Under the pieces are notes generated by a model, which was given only the letters and a program-made list of their open reading frames with translations, ran no database searches and was not told the origin of the DNA. The translations under genes and the position numbers were made by a program. From assembly GCA_946221035.1 (NCBI GenBank), contig CAMIME010000025.1, positions 1-33,363 on the forward strand: a stretch of 33,363 bases of DNA. Reading direction: 5' to 3'. Shown piece after piece: positions 6,307 to 13,804 of this stretch (its first letter is position 1; each line of letters begins with the position of its first letter). The DNA comes from an uncultured Campylobacter sp. (GTDB lineage: Bacteria > Actinomycetota > Actinomycetes > Mycobacteriales > Mycobacteriaceae).

Positions 6307-8007
6307 ATGGAAAGCAACGACACCAGCCACGTCGACGAAGCGTTGCCGCTGTTCGAACACGATCTGCTCTTCGCACAGTCAAGGGAAAGAGCTGAGCCCG
6401 TGGCCGGCTCGCCGGAACTTTTCGAGCCCACCGCCCACGGCCACCTCCGGCTGCGAGCGGATTCGCCACAGCAGCTGCGGGAACGAATCGGTCCGGCGCT
6501 GGAATACATCGCGGAACGCAAGGCGATGCAGGGGCGTCTGCGGGACCTTGGCCTCGAGCACCACCGGCTGCCCTGCTGCATCCTCATCACCGGTGGGCGC
6601 GGCACCGGCAAACGCACGATTGCGCAGCGCTTCCAAGACACGCTGCGCGCGAAGCAGCCAGAGATGTCTCCCCATATGGTTGAGGTCCCGGGAGGGCTGC
6701 TCTCCTCCAACAATTTGGCTAAACCTCCACGCGATGTGTGGTGCGTAAACCGCCTTGATCTGCTGGCGAATGACAACCACCTCGACAGCGTTGTCGCGGT
6801 ACTCGAACAGCACAAGGAGGATGCCTCACTTGCGTTCGTGGGCACCCCGGCCGAGGCAGAGCGTCTCCTCACCCGTGCTCCAAACATCAGCAAAATTCTC
6901 GCGCTCGAGATCCCGCTTCCCAATTACACCCCGGACGAGCTGTTCCGTATCTTCGAGGACCAATTCCGCAACCGCGGCCAGCACCTCACCTCTAAAGCGC
7001 GCGCCCGTGCCCAGGGGTACTTCACCTCGCGCGCCCTGCTCGCCTCGCAGGGCGCGCCCACCGCACACGACGCCGTGAGCTTCGCCTCCCAGGTCGCCTC
7101 CGCGCAATACCATCGCTTGCACGGGCGGCCCGACAACAACCTTGCGGTGGAAGTACGCGAAATCCGCGGTAGCGACGTCGAGCAGTGCCTGGCCGACGTG
7201 TCGACTACACCGGCATCCTCGGCCCAGGAGCAGCTCGACGCACTAGTGGGGCTAGAGGGCGTTAAGGAGCAGATCGCCGCCATTGGCGCGCTAGCCGCGC
7301 TGAACGCGCGCCGCAAACAGGCGGGGTTGCCTACGGTGGGTTCGAGTATGCACATGGCGTTTCTCGGAGCGCCGGGTACGGGTAAGACAGAAGCGGCACG
7401 CATCGTCGCAAGGCTCCTGCACGAAACAGGTGCCGTCAGTCACGGTCACCTCGTCGAGCGCAGCCGCCACAACCTGGTGGGCAAACACATCGGCTCCACC
7501 GCGCTGTTGGTGCAGGAAGCGCTCGAGGAAGCCCGCGGCGGCGTCCTGTTCATTGATGAAGCCTACGCACTGGCCCCGACCAGCGACCGCGACTTCGGCC
7601 ACGAGGCCATTGCCACCCTGATCCAAGGGATGGAAAACTACCGCGACGACCTTGTGGTCATCCTCGCAGGTTACGGTCCTGAAATGGAGGTGCTCTTCCA
7701 AACCAACCCCGGATTCAGCTCGCGGGTAGGCACGCGCATCGAGTTTCCGGACTACTCCGAACTCGAGCTGCTGGACATCTTCCGCACTTTGGCCAGCACC
7801 CACCACATGCGACTTGGCCCGGGTGTGGCCGAACAGGTACTCGCGCTCGCTGGCCACGCAGTGTCGCAGCCCGACTTCGGCAATGCGCGCTGGGTGCGCA
7901 ACCTCTTCGAATCCGCGGTGCTGTGCCAGGCTGTCAGGCTCGGCTCCTCCGCGGGGGAACTAAGCGAGTTGCTTATCGACGACCTCACGGCCGCTGACCC
8001 CTACTAG
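6307..8007 (+). CDS. CbxX/CfqX-type AAA+ ATPase with two nucleotide-binding domains
   Basis: A 566-residue cytosolic protein. The C-terminal half is a clear CbxX/CfqX (SpoVK-like) AAA+ module: Walker A GAPGTGKTEAAR near 355, Walker B VLFIDEAYAL near 415, then GYGPEME and PGFSSRVGTRIEFPDYS. The N-terminal half has another P-loop, GGRGTGKRT (96-104), but where a Walker B is expected it reads WCVNRLDLL, so this domain may bind but hydrolyse poorly. EccA of type VII secretion has the same C-terminal module but a TPR N-terminus, which is not seen here. The start is ATG 6307 with an AAAGGAGG site. It is followed 24 bases later by a short PspC gene and lies between duplicated parts of the esr locus, suggesting an envelope-stress remodelling role (inference). 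Confidence 0.85.
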   Translation: MESNDTSHVDEALPLFEHDLLFAQSRERAEPVAGSPELFEPTAHGHLRLRADSPQQLRERIGPALEYIAERKAMQGRLRDLGLEHHRLPCCILITGGRGTGKRTIAQRFQDTLRAKQPEMSPHMVEVPGGLLSSNNLAKPPRDVWCVNRLDLLANDNHLDSVVAVLEQHKEDASLAFVGTPAEAERLLTRAPNISKILALEIPLPNYTPDELFRIFEDQFRNRGQHLTSKARARAQGYFTSRALLASQGAPTAHDAVSFASQVASAQYHRLHGRPDNNLAVEVREIRGSDVEQCLADVSTTPASSAQEQLDALVGLEGVKEQIAAIGALAALNARRKQAGLPTVGSSMHMAFLGAPGTGKTEAARIVARLLHETGAVSHGHLVERSRHNLVGKHIGSTALLVQEALEEARGGVLFIDEAYALAPTSDRDFGHEAIATLIQGMENYRDDLVVILAGYGPEMEVLFQTNPGFSSRVGTRIEFPDYSELELLDIFRTLASTHHMRLGPGVAEQVLALAGHAVSQPDFGNARWVRNLFESAVLCQAVRLGSSAGELSELLIDDLTAADPY

Positions 8008-8031
8008 CCAGTACAGGGCACAATAGCGTGC

Positions 8032-8508
8032 ATGGCAACACGCAGCACCCTCACCGAGATGTGGGCCACCCGCCCGCCCCGAATCCCGAAAGCACAAGGC
8101 GGCAAGGCCGTCATCGGCGGCGTATGCGAAGGCATTGGCGCCCGCTACAACCTCGACCCGGTCCTTGTCCGCGTTATTTTCGTGCTGTTTGCCTTATTCT
8201 TCGGCGGCGGCCTGTTCATGTACCTTTTGTGCTGGTTCGTTATGCAGCGCTACGGGTTCGCAGTCAGCCCGGCAAAGGCGATTGCAACCCCGAAAGAACA
8301 GCTCCTCCCTGCGGAACGCGGGGAGCGTTCGACTGGGTGGTGGCTCTTGGTCGGCTTGATCATCACTGTCCCGTCGGCGTCCACTGCCGGCGATTCGCGC
8401 GGATTCGTGGCCAGCGTCTTGCTGTTCTTGCTTGCCTGGTTCTTGGTCTACCGGCGCACCCCCGAGCCGCCCGCAGGCTTGACCACGCCGCCCAGCACGA
8501 CACTGTAA
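8032..8508 (+). CDS. Short PspC-domain membrane protein, EsrI-like N-terminal half
   Basis: A 158-residue protein closely similar to the first 150 residues of EsrI. It has MWATRPPRIPKAQGGKAVIG, then GGVCEGIGARYNLDPVLVRV (the PspC signature), a membrane span around VIFVLFALFFGGGLFMYLLC, and two more spans around WWLLVGLIITVPS and FVASVLLFLLAWFLVY. It stops after RRTPEPPAGLTTPP, so it lacks the third-region span and the extracytoplasmic domain of EsrI. No Shine-Dalgarno is visible; CACAAT seven bases before the ATG may be a -10 for a leaderless message, or it may be read through from the AAA+ gene. It is convergent with esrR, 10 bases apart. It may modulate EsrS or EsrI through PspC-PspC contacts (inference). 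Confidence 0.8.
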   Translation: MATRSTLTEMWATRPPRIPKAQGGKAVIGGVCEGIGARYNLDPVLVRVIFVLFALFFGGGLFMYLLCWFVMQRYGFAVSPAKAIATPKEQLLPAERGERSTGWWLLVGLIITVPSASTAGDSRGFVASVLLFLLAWFLVYRRTPEPPAGLTTPPSTTL

Positions 8509-8518
8509 CCTCCGGTAG

Positions 8519-9154
8519 TCAGCCCAAGTCCCTCGCCACCGCCCAGCGCGTGAGCTGGTGGCGGTTCGAGGTCTGCGTCTTGCGCAGGATGTTGGAGGCG
8601 TGCGTTTCCACCGTTTTCACCGAGATGAACAGCCGCTCCCCGATCTCCTTGTAGGTGTAGCCGCGCGCGAGCAGCCGCAGCACCTCCAGCTCGCGGCGGG
8701 TGAGTGAGTCCACCGTCGGGTCGGTCTCCTCCACCACCGGGCCGGAGGCAAACGCGTCGAGCACGAAGCCGGCCAACCTCGGTGAGAAGTACGCGTCCCC
8801 GCCACGCACCCGCTCAATTGCTTCAGCGAGCTCCACGCCAGAGATGTTCTTGGTCACGTACCCGCGCGCGCCGGCCCGGATCAGCGCGATGACATCCTCC
8901 GCGGCGTCGGAGACGCTCAGCGCAAGGTACTGCGGGCCCGGCGCGCGCCTTAGCACCGCAAGTCCCCCGCCGTCGGGCATGTGCACGTCGAGCAGGACCA
9001 CGTCCGGTTGTGTCTCATCGATCCCCCGCACCGCCTCCGCCACGGTGCCGGCTTCTCCAACAATCTCAACCTGGCCAGCGCTTGCGGCGTGAAGCTCCGC
9101 GCGCACTCCAGCGCGGAACACAGAATGGTCGTCCACCAGAAATACGCGGATCAT
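8519..9154 (-). CDS. esrR: Response regulator, NarL/LuxR family (envelope stress)
   Basis: A 211-residue two-component response regulator: receiver domain (1-120) with acidic D8/D9, phosphoacceptor D56 in VVLLDVHMPD and the lysine of GYVTKN, then a LuxR-type DNA-binding domain (about 145-205) with LTRRELEVLRLLARGYTYKE and VKTVETHASNILRK. It is the cytosolic partner of the kinase encoded just upstream; the ATG overlaps the kinase stop by four bases (ATGA), so they are translationally coupled. In C. glutamicum the EsrISR system lies beside guaA and answers cell-envelope stress such as lipid II-binding antibiotics. Name and role are assigned from that arrangement and domain make-up. A near-identical but truncated copy lies at 5473. 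Confidence 0.8.
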   Translation of the reverse strand: MIRVFLVDDHSVFRAGVRAELHAASAGQVEIVGEAGTVAEAVRGIDETQPDVVLLDVHMPDGGGLAVLRRAPGPQYLALSVSDAAEDVIALIRAGARGYVTKNISGVELAEAIERVRGGDAYFSPRLAGFVLDAFASGPVVEETDPTVDSLTRRELEVLRLLARGYTYKEIGERLFISVKTVETHASNILRKTQTSNRHQLTRWAVARDLG

Positions 9155-10308
9155 AGCGTCAACGCTAGTTCGATCTCAGAGCCGTTGCTTCTCGACGATT
9201 CCACGCCCACGCGGCCTCCCACCTTCTCCACCCTGCCGATGATGGAGTCCCGCACCCCGTGCCTATCGTGCGGGATGGCGTTCACGTTGAAGCCTGTGCC
9301 CCTGTCGCGCACGAACACGGTGAGCTCGCCGGCGAGGTGCTCCGCGTACACATCCACCGCGTCCACCCCCGCATGTTTCGCCGCGTTCACCATGGCCTCG
9401 CGGGCGGCCATCACCACCGCCTCCGTGCGCTCGTCGAAGGGGACGTCCTCGCCCACGGTTACCGGCTGGATCACGACGCCGAACATGTCCTCCACTTCAC
9501 CCGCCGCCTTGTGCAGCGCTGCGAAGGTGGTGGTGTGGTTGGGCACGGAGTCGTCGAAAAGCCAGGCCCGAAGTTCGCGTTCCTGGCTGCGCGCGAGGCG
9601 CGCGACGGCCTCCGGATCCTCCGACTGCTTTTGAATGAGCGCGAGCGTCTGCAGCACCGAATCGTGCAGGCGGGATGCGATTTCGGCGCGCTGGTTCGCC
9701 ACCGCCTTCGCCTCGCGCTCGGCGACTAGGGAGTTCGCCAGCTTCACAATGAGCGGCACGACAAGCACCCCGACACCGACGACGGTGACCAGCACCGAGA
9801 TCACGACGCCGGCAACTCCCGCGGACTCCCCGAGCATCGCGACCGCCAGCACCCCGGCGATGATGAGTACAGCACCGAGTGTCAGCGCCGCGACGTTGGC
9901 CAGAGTTCCCGTGCCGCGGTCGTAGGCCTGCAGCGCGATCACCGCACCGACGATGAGCACGCCAAGCACGAACACCACAGTCGCGCCCGCCCCTGAGGAC
10001 ACCTGCAGCGCCAGCAGCGCGCCCGCGAAACCAAGTGCCACAAGCCCCAAATTGACTGGGCTGAGACGCTTCCGCGTGACGGGCTCGCCAGTCTCGCTGA
10101 GCGGCACGAACATCCACATCGCTGCGTAAAGCAGCGCACCGAATCCCCCGGCGAAGCTCGCCGTCACAAAGAACAGCCGCACCCACTTCACATCGATCCC
10201 GAGATGCCGCGCGGCACCCGAGGCCACACCGGCGACGACGCGCTGTGAGCGGTCGCGCTTCATCTTCGGATATAGGGCATACGGGGGGCTATCGGGCATA
10301 CCCCCCAT
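9151..10308 (-). CDS. esrS: PspC-domain sensor histidine kinase (envelope stress)
   Basis: A 385-residue membrane kinase. The N-terminus holds a PspC domain (about 14-72: QRVVAGVASGAARHLG and a span ending AAMWMFVP). More spans follow (about 84-102, 108-128, 138-160, 163-190). A HisKA_3 dimerisation helix has H215 in RLHDSVLQTL, and the ATPase domain has the N-box EAMVNAAKHAG (N309) and the G-box RDRGTGFN. It phosphorylates EsrR and is probably held in check by EsrI. The start is uncertain: ATG 10308 is taken, with ATG 10296 and 10263 possible; none has a clear ribosome-binding site, and 10263 has CTATAT six bases upstream. The longer forms give the usual PPxxLY preface seen before PspC domains. 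It is divergent from esrI. Confidence 0.85.
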   Translation of the reverse strand: MGGMPDSPPYALYPKMKRDRSQRVVAGVASGAARHLGIDVKWVRLFFVTASFAGGFGALLYAAMWMFVPLSETGEPVTRKRLSPVNLGLVALGFAGALLALQVSSGAGATVVFVLGVLIVGAVIALQAYDRGTGTLANVAALTLGAVLIIAGVLAVAMLGESAGVAGVVISVLVTVVGVGVLVVPLIVKLANSLVAEREAKAVANQRAEIASRLHDSVLQTLALIQKQSEDPEAVARLARSQERELRAWLFDDSVPNHTTTFAALHKAAGEVEDMFGVVIQPVTVGEDVPFDERTEAVVMAAREAMVNAAKHAGVDAVDVYAEHLAGELTVFVRDRGTGFNVNAIPHDRHGVRDSIIGRVEKVGGRVGVESSRSNGSEIELALTL

Positions 10309-10376
10309 GGTTCCACGACACCGCAGGCAAGCACATCAGGGATGACCCTGAGGCGAAAAATCAGGGGCGATCCCGA
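10275..10376. promoter_or_regulatory. Divergent esrS/esrI control region with operator-like dyads
   Basis: Two dyads lie 25 bases apart: TCAGGG-ATGA-CCCTGA (10336-10351, perfect arms) and TCAGGG-GCGA-TCCCGA (10361-10376, degenerate). Nearer esrS there is a direct repeat GGGCATAC (10275 and 10294, 19 bases apart) with G6 and C6 runs that can pair (10283-10288/10301-10306). Tandem dyads of this size suit NarL/LuxR dimers, so EsrR autoregulation is likely. Confidence 0.5.
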
Positions 10377-10411
10377 TACCGCTTTTGCGCCGCGCCACGC
10401 AGGATGGAGGC

Positions 10412-11476
10412 ATGGAAACACAAGGCACCCTCAAACAGATGTGGGACACCCGCCCGCCCCGCATCCCGGAGGATCAGGGCGGCAAGGCTGTCGTCGGCGG
10501 CGTCTGCGAAGGCATCGGCGCCCGCTATCAGGTCGACCCAGTGTTCGTCCGTGTGCTCTTCGCAGTGCTCTCGCTCGTCTTCGGCGGCGGCATCTTCCTG
10601 TACCTGCTGTGCTGGATCAACATGCCGCGCTTCGGCATGACGCGCAGCCCGTGGAGCGCCGTAGTCACCCCGGGCGAAAAGCTCACCGAAGTGGAGAAGA
10701 AGGAGCGCGACACCGGCTGGTGGCTGCTGCTCGGCATGCTCATCTTCTTCCCCTCGATGTCGATCGCGGGCGACGCACGCGCCGTGCTGGTCACCTTCAT
10801 CCTGTTCGCAGCGGGCTGGTACTTCGCGCACAAGCGCCAGCCCGAGCCTCCCGCGGGTCTCCTCCCGGGGTCGCCGGAGCCTTCGCTTCACGATGCCACC
10901 GGTACCCCACCTCTCGACACCTCCCACCTCACCCCACCGGAGGGCTACCCGCACCCTGGTGAAGGCCTCAAGCCGCCGGCATGGGACCCGCTCGGCGCCG
11001 CCCCCGACCTGTGGCACTTGCCGGAGCCGGTGGAACCGGAACCTGCGCCGAAGAAGTCCAAAACCAGCGGGTGGATCTGGCTCCCGATTGCCTTGCTGGT
11101 AGCTCTCCCCCTCGCAGCGGCGGCCACGATAAGCGGCGGCCACTTCGAGGTGCGGTTCGGTCCCGTCGGAAGTGCCGATTTGAAATTCAACGACGTTGAG
11201 ACGATCCCGGATTACCAGGCTTTAGTCGGAGAAACCCGCATCGACCTCTCTGATCTGGAGCCACTCGAAGAGCCGAAGACCCTAGAGTTCAACAACGGGG
11301 TCGGCGAACTCGATGTCGTCCTTCCGAACAACGTTCCTATGGAAGTGAACTGCAAAGTGACTATCGGGGAAACCGCCTGCCCGCAGGGTAAACAGAACGC
11401 GGACAAGGAAGGCGAAATGCTCACGCTCTACGTTTCGCAGCGGTTGGGATCCGTAAGCGCATACTTCGAGGAGTAG
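10412..11476 (+). CDS. esrI: EsrI-type PspC membrane inhibitor with extracytoplasmic domain
   Basis: A 354-residue protein. It has the preface MWDTRPPRIPEDQGGKAVVG, a PspC domain (GGVCEGIGARYQVDPVFVRV; span about 48-70), two more spans around WWLLLGMLIFFPS and AVLVTFILFAAGWYF, and a Pro-rich linker of about 90 residues. A further span follows (IWLPIALLVALPLAAAA, about 218-238). The C-terminal domain of about 110 residues ends LGSVSAYFEE and has two cysteines (EVNCKV, GETACP) that could form an exported disulphide. Known: C. glutamicum EsrI inhibits EsrSR signalling. The start is ATG 10412 with GGATGGAGG upstream; the same preface begins its two paralogues. The gene is divergent from esrS. The next, broken paralogue starts three bases after its stop. 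Confidence 0.8.
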   Translation: METQGTLKQMWDTRPPRIPEDQGGKAVVGGVCEGIGARYQVDPVFVRVLFAVLSLVFGGGIFLYLLCWINMPRFGMTRSPWSAVVTPGEKLTEVEKKERDTGWWLLLGMLIFFPSMSIAGDARAVLVTFILFAAGWYFAHKRQPEPPAGLLPGSPEPSLHDATGTPPLDTSHLTPPEGYPHPGEGLKPPAWDPLGAAPDLWHLPEPVEPEPAPKKSKTSGWIWLPIALLVALPLAAAATISGGHFEVRFGPVGSADLKFNDVETIPDYQALVGETRIDLSDLEPLEEPKTLEFNNGVGELDVVLPNNVPMEVNCKVTIGETACPQGKQNADKEGEMLTLYVSQRLGSVSAYFEE

Positions 11477-11479
11477 ACC

Positions 11480-12087
11480 ATGACAACTATGAACACCCCG
11501 GGGAGCATTTGGGCTACCCGTCCACCCCGTCTACCCCGATCACAAGGTGGGAACGGAATTCTCGGTGGCGTGTGCGCTGGCTTCGGCGCCCATTCCTCCA
11601 ATGAAATCACCCTTCCAATCTTTTTCGGATGGGCTACTTTTCGAGGAGCGTTTTGGGCTACTTTTCAACGAGCGCTGACAGCTGGCTCAACATGCCCCGC
11701 GACGGCCTGGCGTTAAGCCCTTGGCAATCCCTACAGGCACGCAGGAACGAGCTCACTGCGTCAGAGCGAGACGAGCGCGGTACCGCCGTTGCGATCTGCA
11801 TCGCGATCGGCATCGTTTTTCCGGGACTCGTTGTCCTCTGCAAACTGTGGGCAGCCCTGCTCAGTGCCCTCATTCTCGCTACCGGCTGGTACCTCGCGTA
11901 TACCCGCCAGCCGCTGCCGCCAGCTGCCTTGGGCAATGCAGGCTCAGTCCCGAAAGCACCCGGTGGACGCAAACGAATCTGGATCCCGGCGACCATCATC
12001 CTTGCGGTGTTGAGCGGTTCGGGTACATCCGCGCCTACTTCGTCGAGTGAAGTATGCAGCCGCATAGCCCCAAAGCGCCTCCAATAG
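11480..12087 (+). pseudogene. Frameshifted esrI/PspC paralogue
   Basis: The first frame (11480-11716) begins MTTMNTPGSIWATRPPRLPR and reaches GGVCAGFGAHS, clearly the EsrI preface and PspC start, then degenerates. The matching sequence resumes in another frame with LNMPRDGLALSPWQSLQARR, LTASERDERG, a span around LILATGWYLAYTRQPLPP and a last span near IWIPATIILAVLSG, ending at 12087. A short tandem duplication of GGGCTACTTTT (about 11629-11663) sits at the break. GAGGAG at the end of esrI would serve as its ribosome-binding site. The PspC membrane helix is destroyed, so it is a pseudogene unless the frames are joined by an unseen event. Confidence 0.8.
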
Positions 12088-12100
12088 ATGCAGACAATAA

Positions 12101-12150
12101 ATAGCGAAAACCGACTATGCAGCTGCATAGTCGGTTTCGTGCTTCGCTAT
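12101..12150. terminator. Bidirectional terminator between the esrI paralogue and guaA
   Basis: A perfect 30-base palindrome (12108-12137, arms AAACCGACTATGCAG/CTGCATAGTCGGTTT) is flanked by an outer pairing ATAGCGAA (12101-12108)/TTCGCTAT (12143-12150). It lies in the convergent gap downstream of guaA and of the plus-strand esrI-like genes. The A/T ends give a short U-tract in each direction. Confidence 0.75.
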
Positions 12151-12154
12151 GGGA

Positions 12155-13705
12155 CTACTCCCACTCGATGGTCCCGGGCGGCTTCGACGTCACGTCGAGC
12201 ACCACGCGGTTGACCTCCGCCACCTCGTTGGTGATGCGGGTGGAAATGACCTCCAGCGTCTCGTACGGCACGCGCACCCAGTCCGCGGTCATGGCGTCCT
12301 CGGATGCTACCGGGCGCAGCACGATCGGGTGGCCGTAAGTGCGGCCGTCGCCCTGCACGCCCACGGAGCGCACATCGGCAAGCAGCACGACAGGGCACTG
12401 CCAGATCTGCTCGTCCAGGCCAGCCTTCGTCAGCTCTTCGCGCGCGATGGCGTCGGCCTGACGCAACGTCTCCAAGCGCTCCTCGGTGACCTCGCCGATG
12501 ATGCGGATGCCCAGACCCGGGCCCGGGAACGGCTGGCGGTTCACAATGACCTCCGGCAAGCCCAGCTCGCGGCCCACAGCGCGAACCTCGTCCTTGAACA
12601 GCAGGCGCAGCGGCTCAACGAGCTTGAACTCGACGTCGTCCGGCAGGCCGCCAACGTTGTGGTGGCTCTTGATGTTCGCGGTACCGGTGCCGCCGCCGGA
12701 CTCCACCACGTCCGGGTACAGGGTGCCTTGGACCAAGAAATCAACTTCCTGGTCGGACAGCACCGACGCCACGGCGCGCTCGAAGGAGCGGATGAATTCT
12801 GCGCCGATGGCCTTGCGCTTCGCCTCCGGCTCGGTCACCCCGGCGAGCTTGTTCAAAAACGCCTCGCGCTCGTCAACGGTAACCAGCTTCGCACCGGTAG
12901 CGGCGACGAAATCGTGCTCCACCTGCTCGCGCTCGCCCTGACGCAGAAGCCCGTGGTCCACGAACACACAGGTGAGGCGGTCGCCGATCGCCCGCTGCAC
13001 CAGCGCCGCCGCCACGGCTGAATCCACGCCACCGGACAAGCCGCAGATCGCGCGACCGTCGCCGACCTGCTCGCGCACCTGCTCCACCAGCTCGTCAGCG
13101 ATGTTGGAGGCGGTCCAGTTCTGCTCCAGGCCAGCAACCTCGGTCAAGAAACGGGTCAGCACCTGCTGCCCATGCGGCGAGTGCATCACCTCCGGGTGGT
13201 ACTGCACACCCGCGAACCTGCGGGAGACGTCCTCGAATGCCGCCACAGGCGCACCGGGGGTAGACGCAGTGACGGTGAACCCCTCCGGCGCCTTCGTCAC
13301 CGAGTCGCCGTGCGACATCCACACCGGGTGTTCCTCGGTGAGGCCCGCGTGGAGCGCGCCGCCGTCGATACGCATCTGCGTGCGTCCGTACTCGCGCGCA
13401 CCGGTCTTCTCCACGGTGCCACCGAGCGCCTGGGTCATGATTTGGAAGCCGTAGCAGATGCCGAAGATCGGCAACCCGAGCTCGAAAATTTCCTGGTCTA
13501 GCTGCGGAGCGCCCTCCTCGTACACAGACGAAGGGCCGCCGGAAAGCACGAGCGCCAGCGGGTTTTTCTCGCGAACCTCTGCGGCGGTGATGGTGGACGG
13601 CACCACCTCCGAGAACACATTCGCCTCACGCACACGGCGGGCGATGAGCTGCGCGTACTGCGCGCCGAAATCGACAACGAGAACAGGGCGATGTTGCGTA
13701 GTCAC
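12155..13705 (-). CDS. guaA: GMP synthase (glutamine-hydrolysing)
   Basis: A 516-residue enzyme that converts XMP to GMP with ATP and glutamine, the last step of guanine nucleotide synthesis. The N-terminal class I amidotransferase has the nucleophile C84 in FGICYGFQ and the pair H170/E172 in VQYHPEV. The C-terminal synthetase has the PP-loop SGGVDS (224-229) and ends in the dimerisation domain, with PPGTIEWE as the canonical C-terminus. All catalytic residues are present and the length is normal. The start is a GTG (13705) lying eight bases after TAAACT (13719-13714), with no Shine-Dalgarno, so it is probably leaderless. guaB3 and guaB lie upstream on the same strand, beyond the PAS gene. 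Confidence 0.97.
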   Translation of the reverse strand: MTTQHRPVLVVDFGAQYAQLIARRVREANVFSEVVPSTITAAEVREKNPLALVLSGGPSSVYEEGAPQLDQEIFELGLPIFGICYGFQIMTQALGGTVEKTGAREYGRTQMRIDGGALHAGLTEEHPVWMSHGDSVTKAPEGFTVTASTPGAPVAAFEDVSRRFAGVQYHPEVMHSPHGQQVLTRFLTEVAGLEQNWTASNIADELVEQVREQVGDGRAICGLSGGVDSAVAAALVQRAIGDRLTCVFVDHGLLRQGEREQVEHDFVAATGAKLVTVDEREAFLNKLAGVTEPEAKRKAIGAEFIRSFERAVASVLSDQEVDFLVQGTLYPDVVESGGGTGTANIKSHHNVGGLPDDVEFKLVEPLRLLFKDEVRAVGRELGLPEVIVNRQPFPGPGLGIRIIGEVTEERLETLRQADAIAREELTKAGLDEQIWQCPVVLLADVRSVGVQGDGRTYGHPIVLRPVASEDAMTADWVRVPYETLEVISTRITNEVAEVNRVVLDVTSKPPGTIEWE

Positions 13706-13713
13706 GGGGACCT

Positions 13714-13719
13714 AGTTTA
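13714..13719 (-). promoter_or_regulatory. -10 element of guaA
   Basis: TAAACT on the minus strand lies eight bases before the GTG start. No convincing -35 is seen. The spacing implies a leaderless or nearly leaderless guaA message. Confidence 0.5.
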
Positions 13720-13761
13720 GCCCATTGCTTGCCGACGACCTCCGGCAGCCACGCACAGCAC

Positions 13762-13793
13762 AAAGCCGCGACCACCTGAGGCGATCGCGGCTT
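13762..13793 (-). terminator. Terminator after the PAS-protein gene
   Basis: A stem of ten pairs (AAAGCCGCGA 13762-13771 with TCGCGGCTTT 13784-13793) around a 12-base loop lies 12 bases beyond the stop of the PAS gene and ahead of the guaA promoter. Confidence 0.7.
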
Positions 13794-13804
13794 TCCAAAA
13801 ATTG

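Noticed and set aside
6307..8007. EccA1-type ESX ATPase
   Set aside because: The C-terminal module fits, but the N-terminal half has a P-loop instead of TPR repeats and no ESX genes adjoin it.
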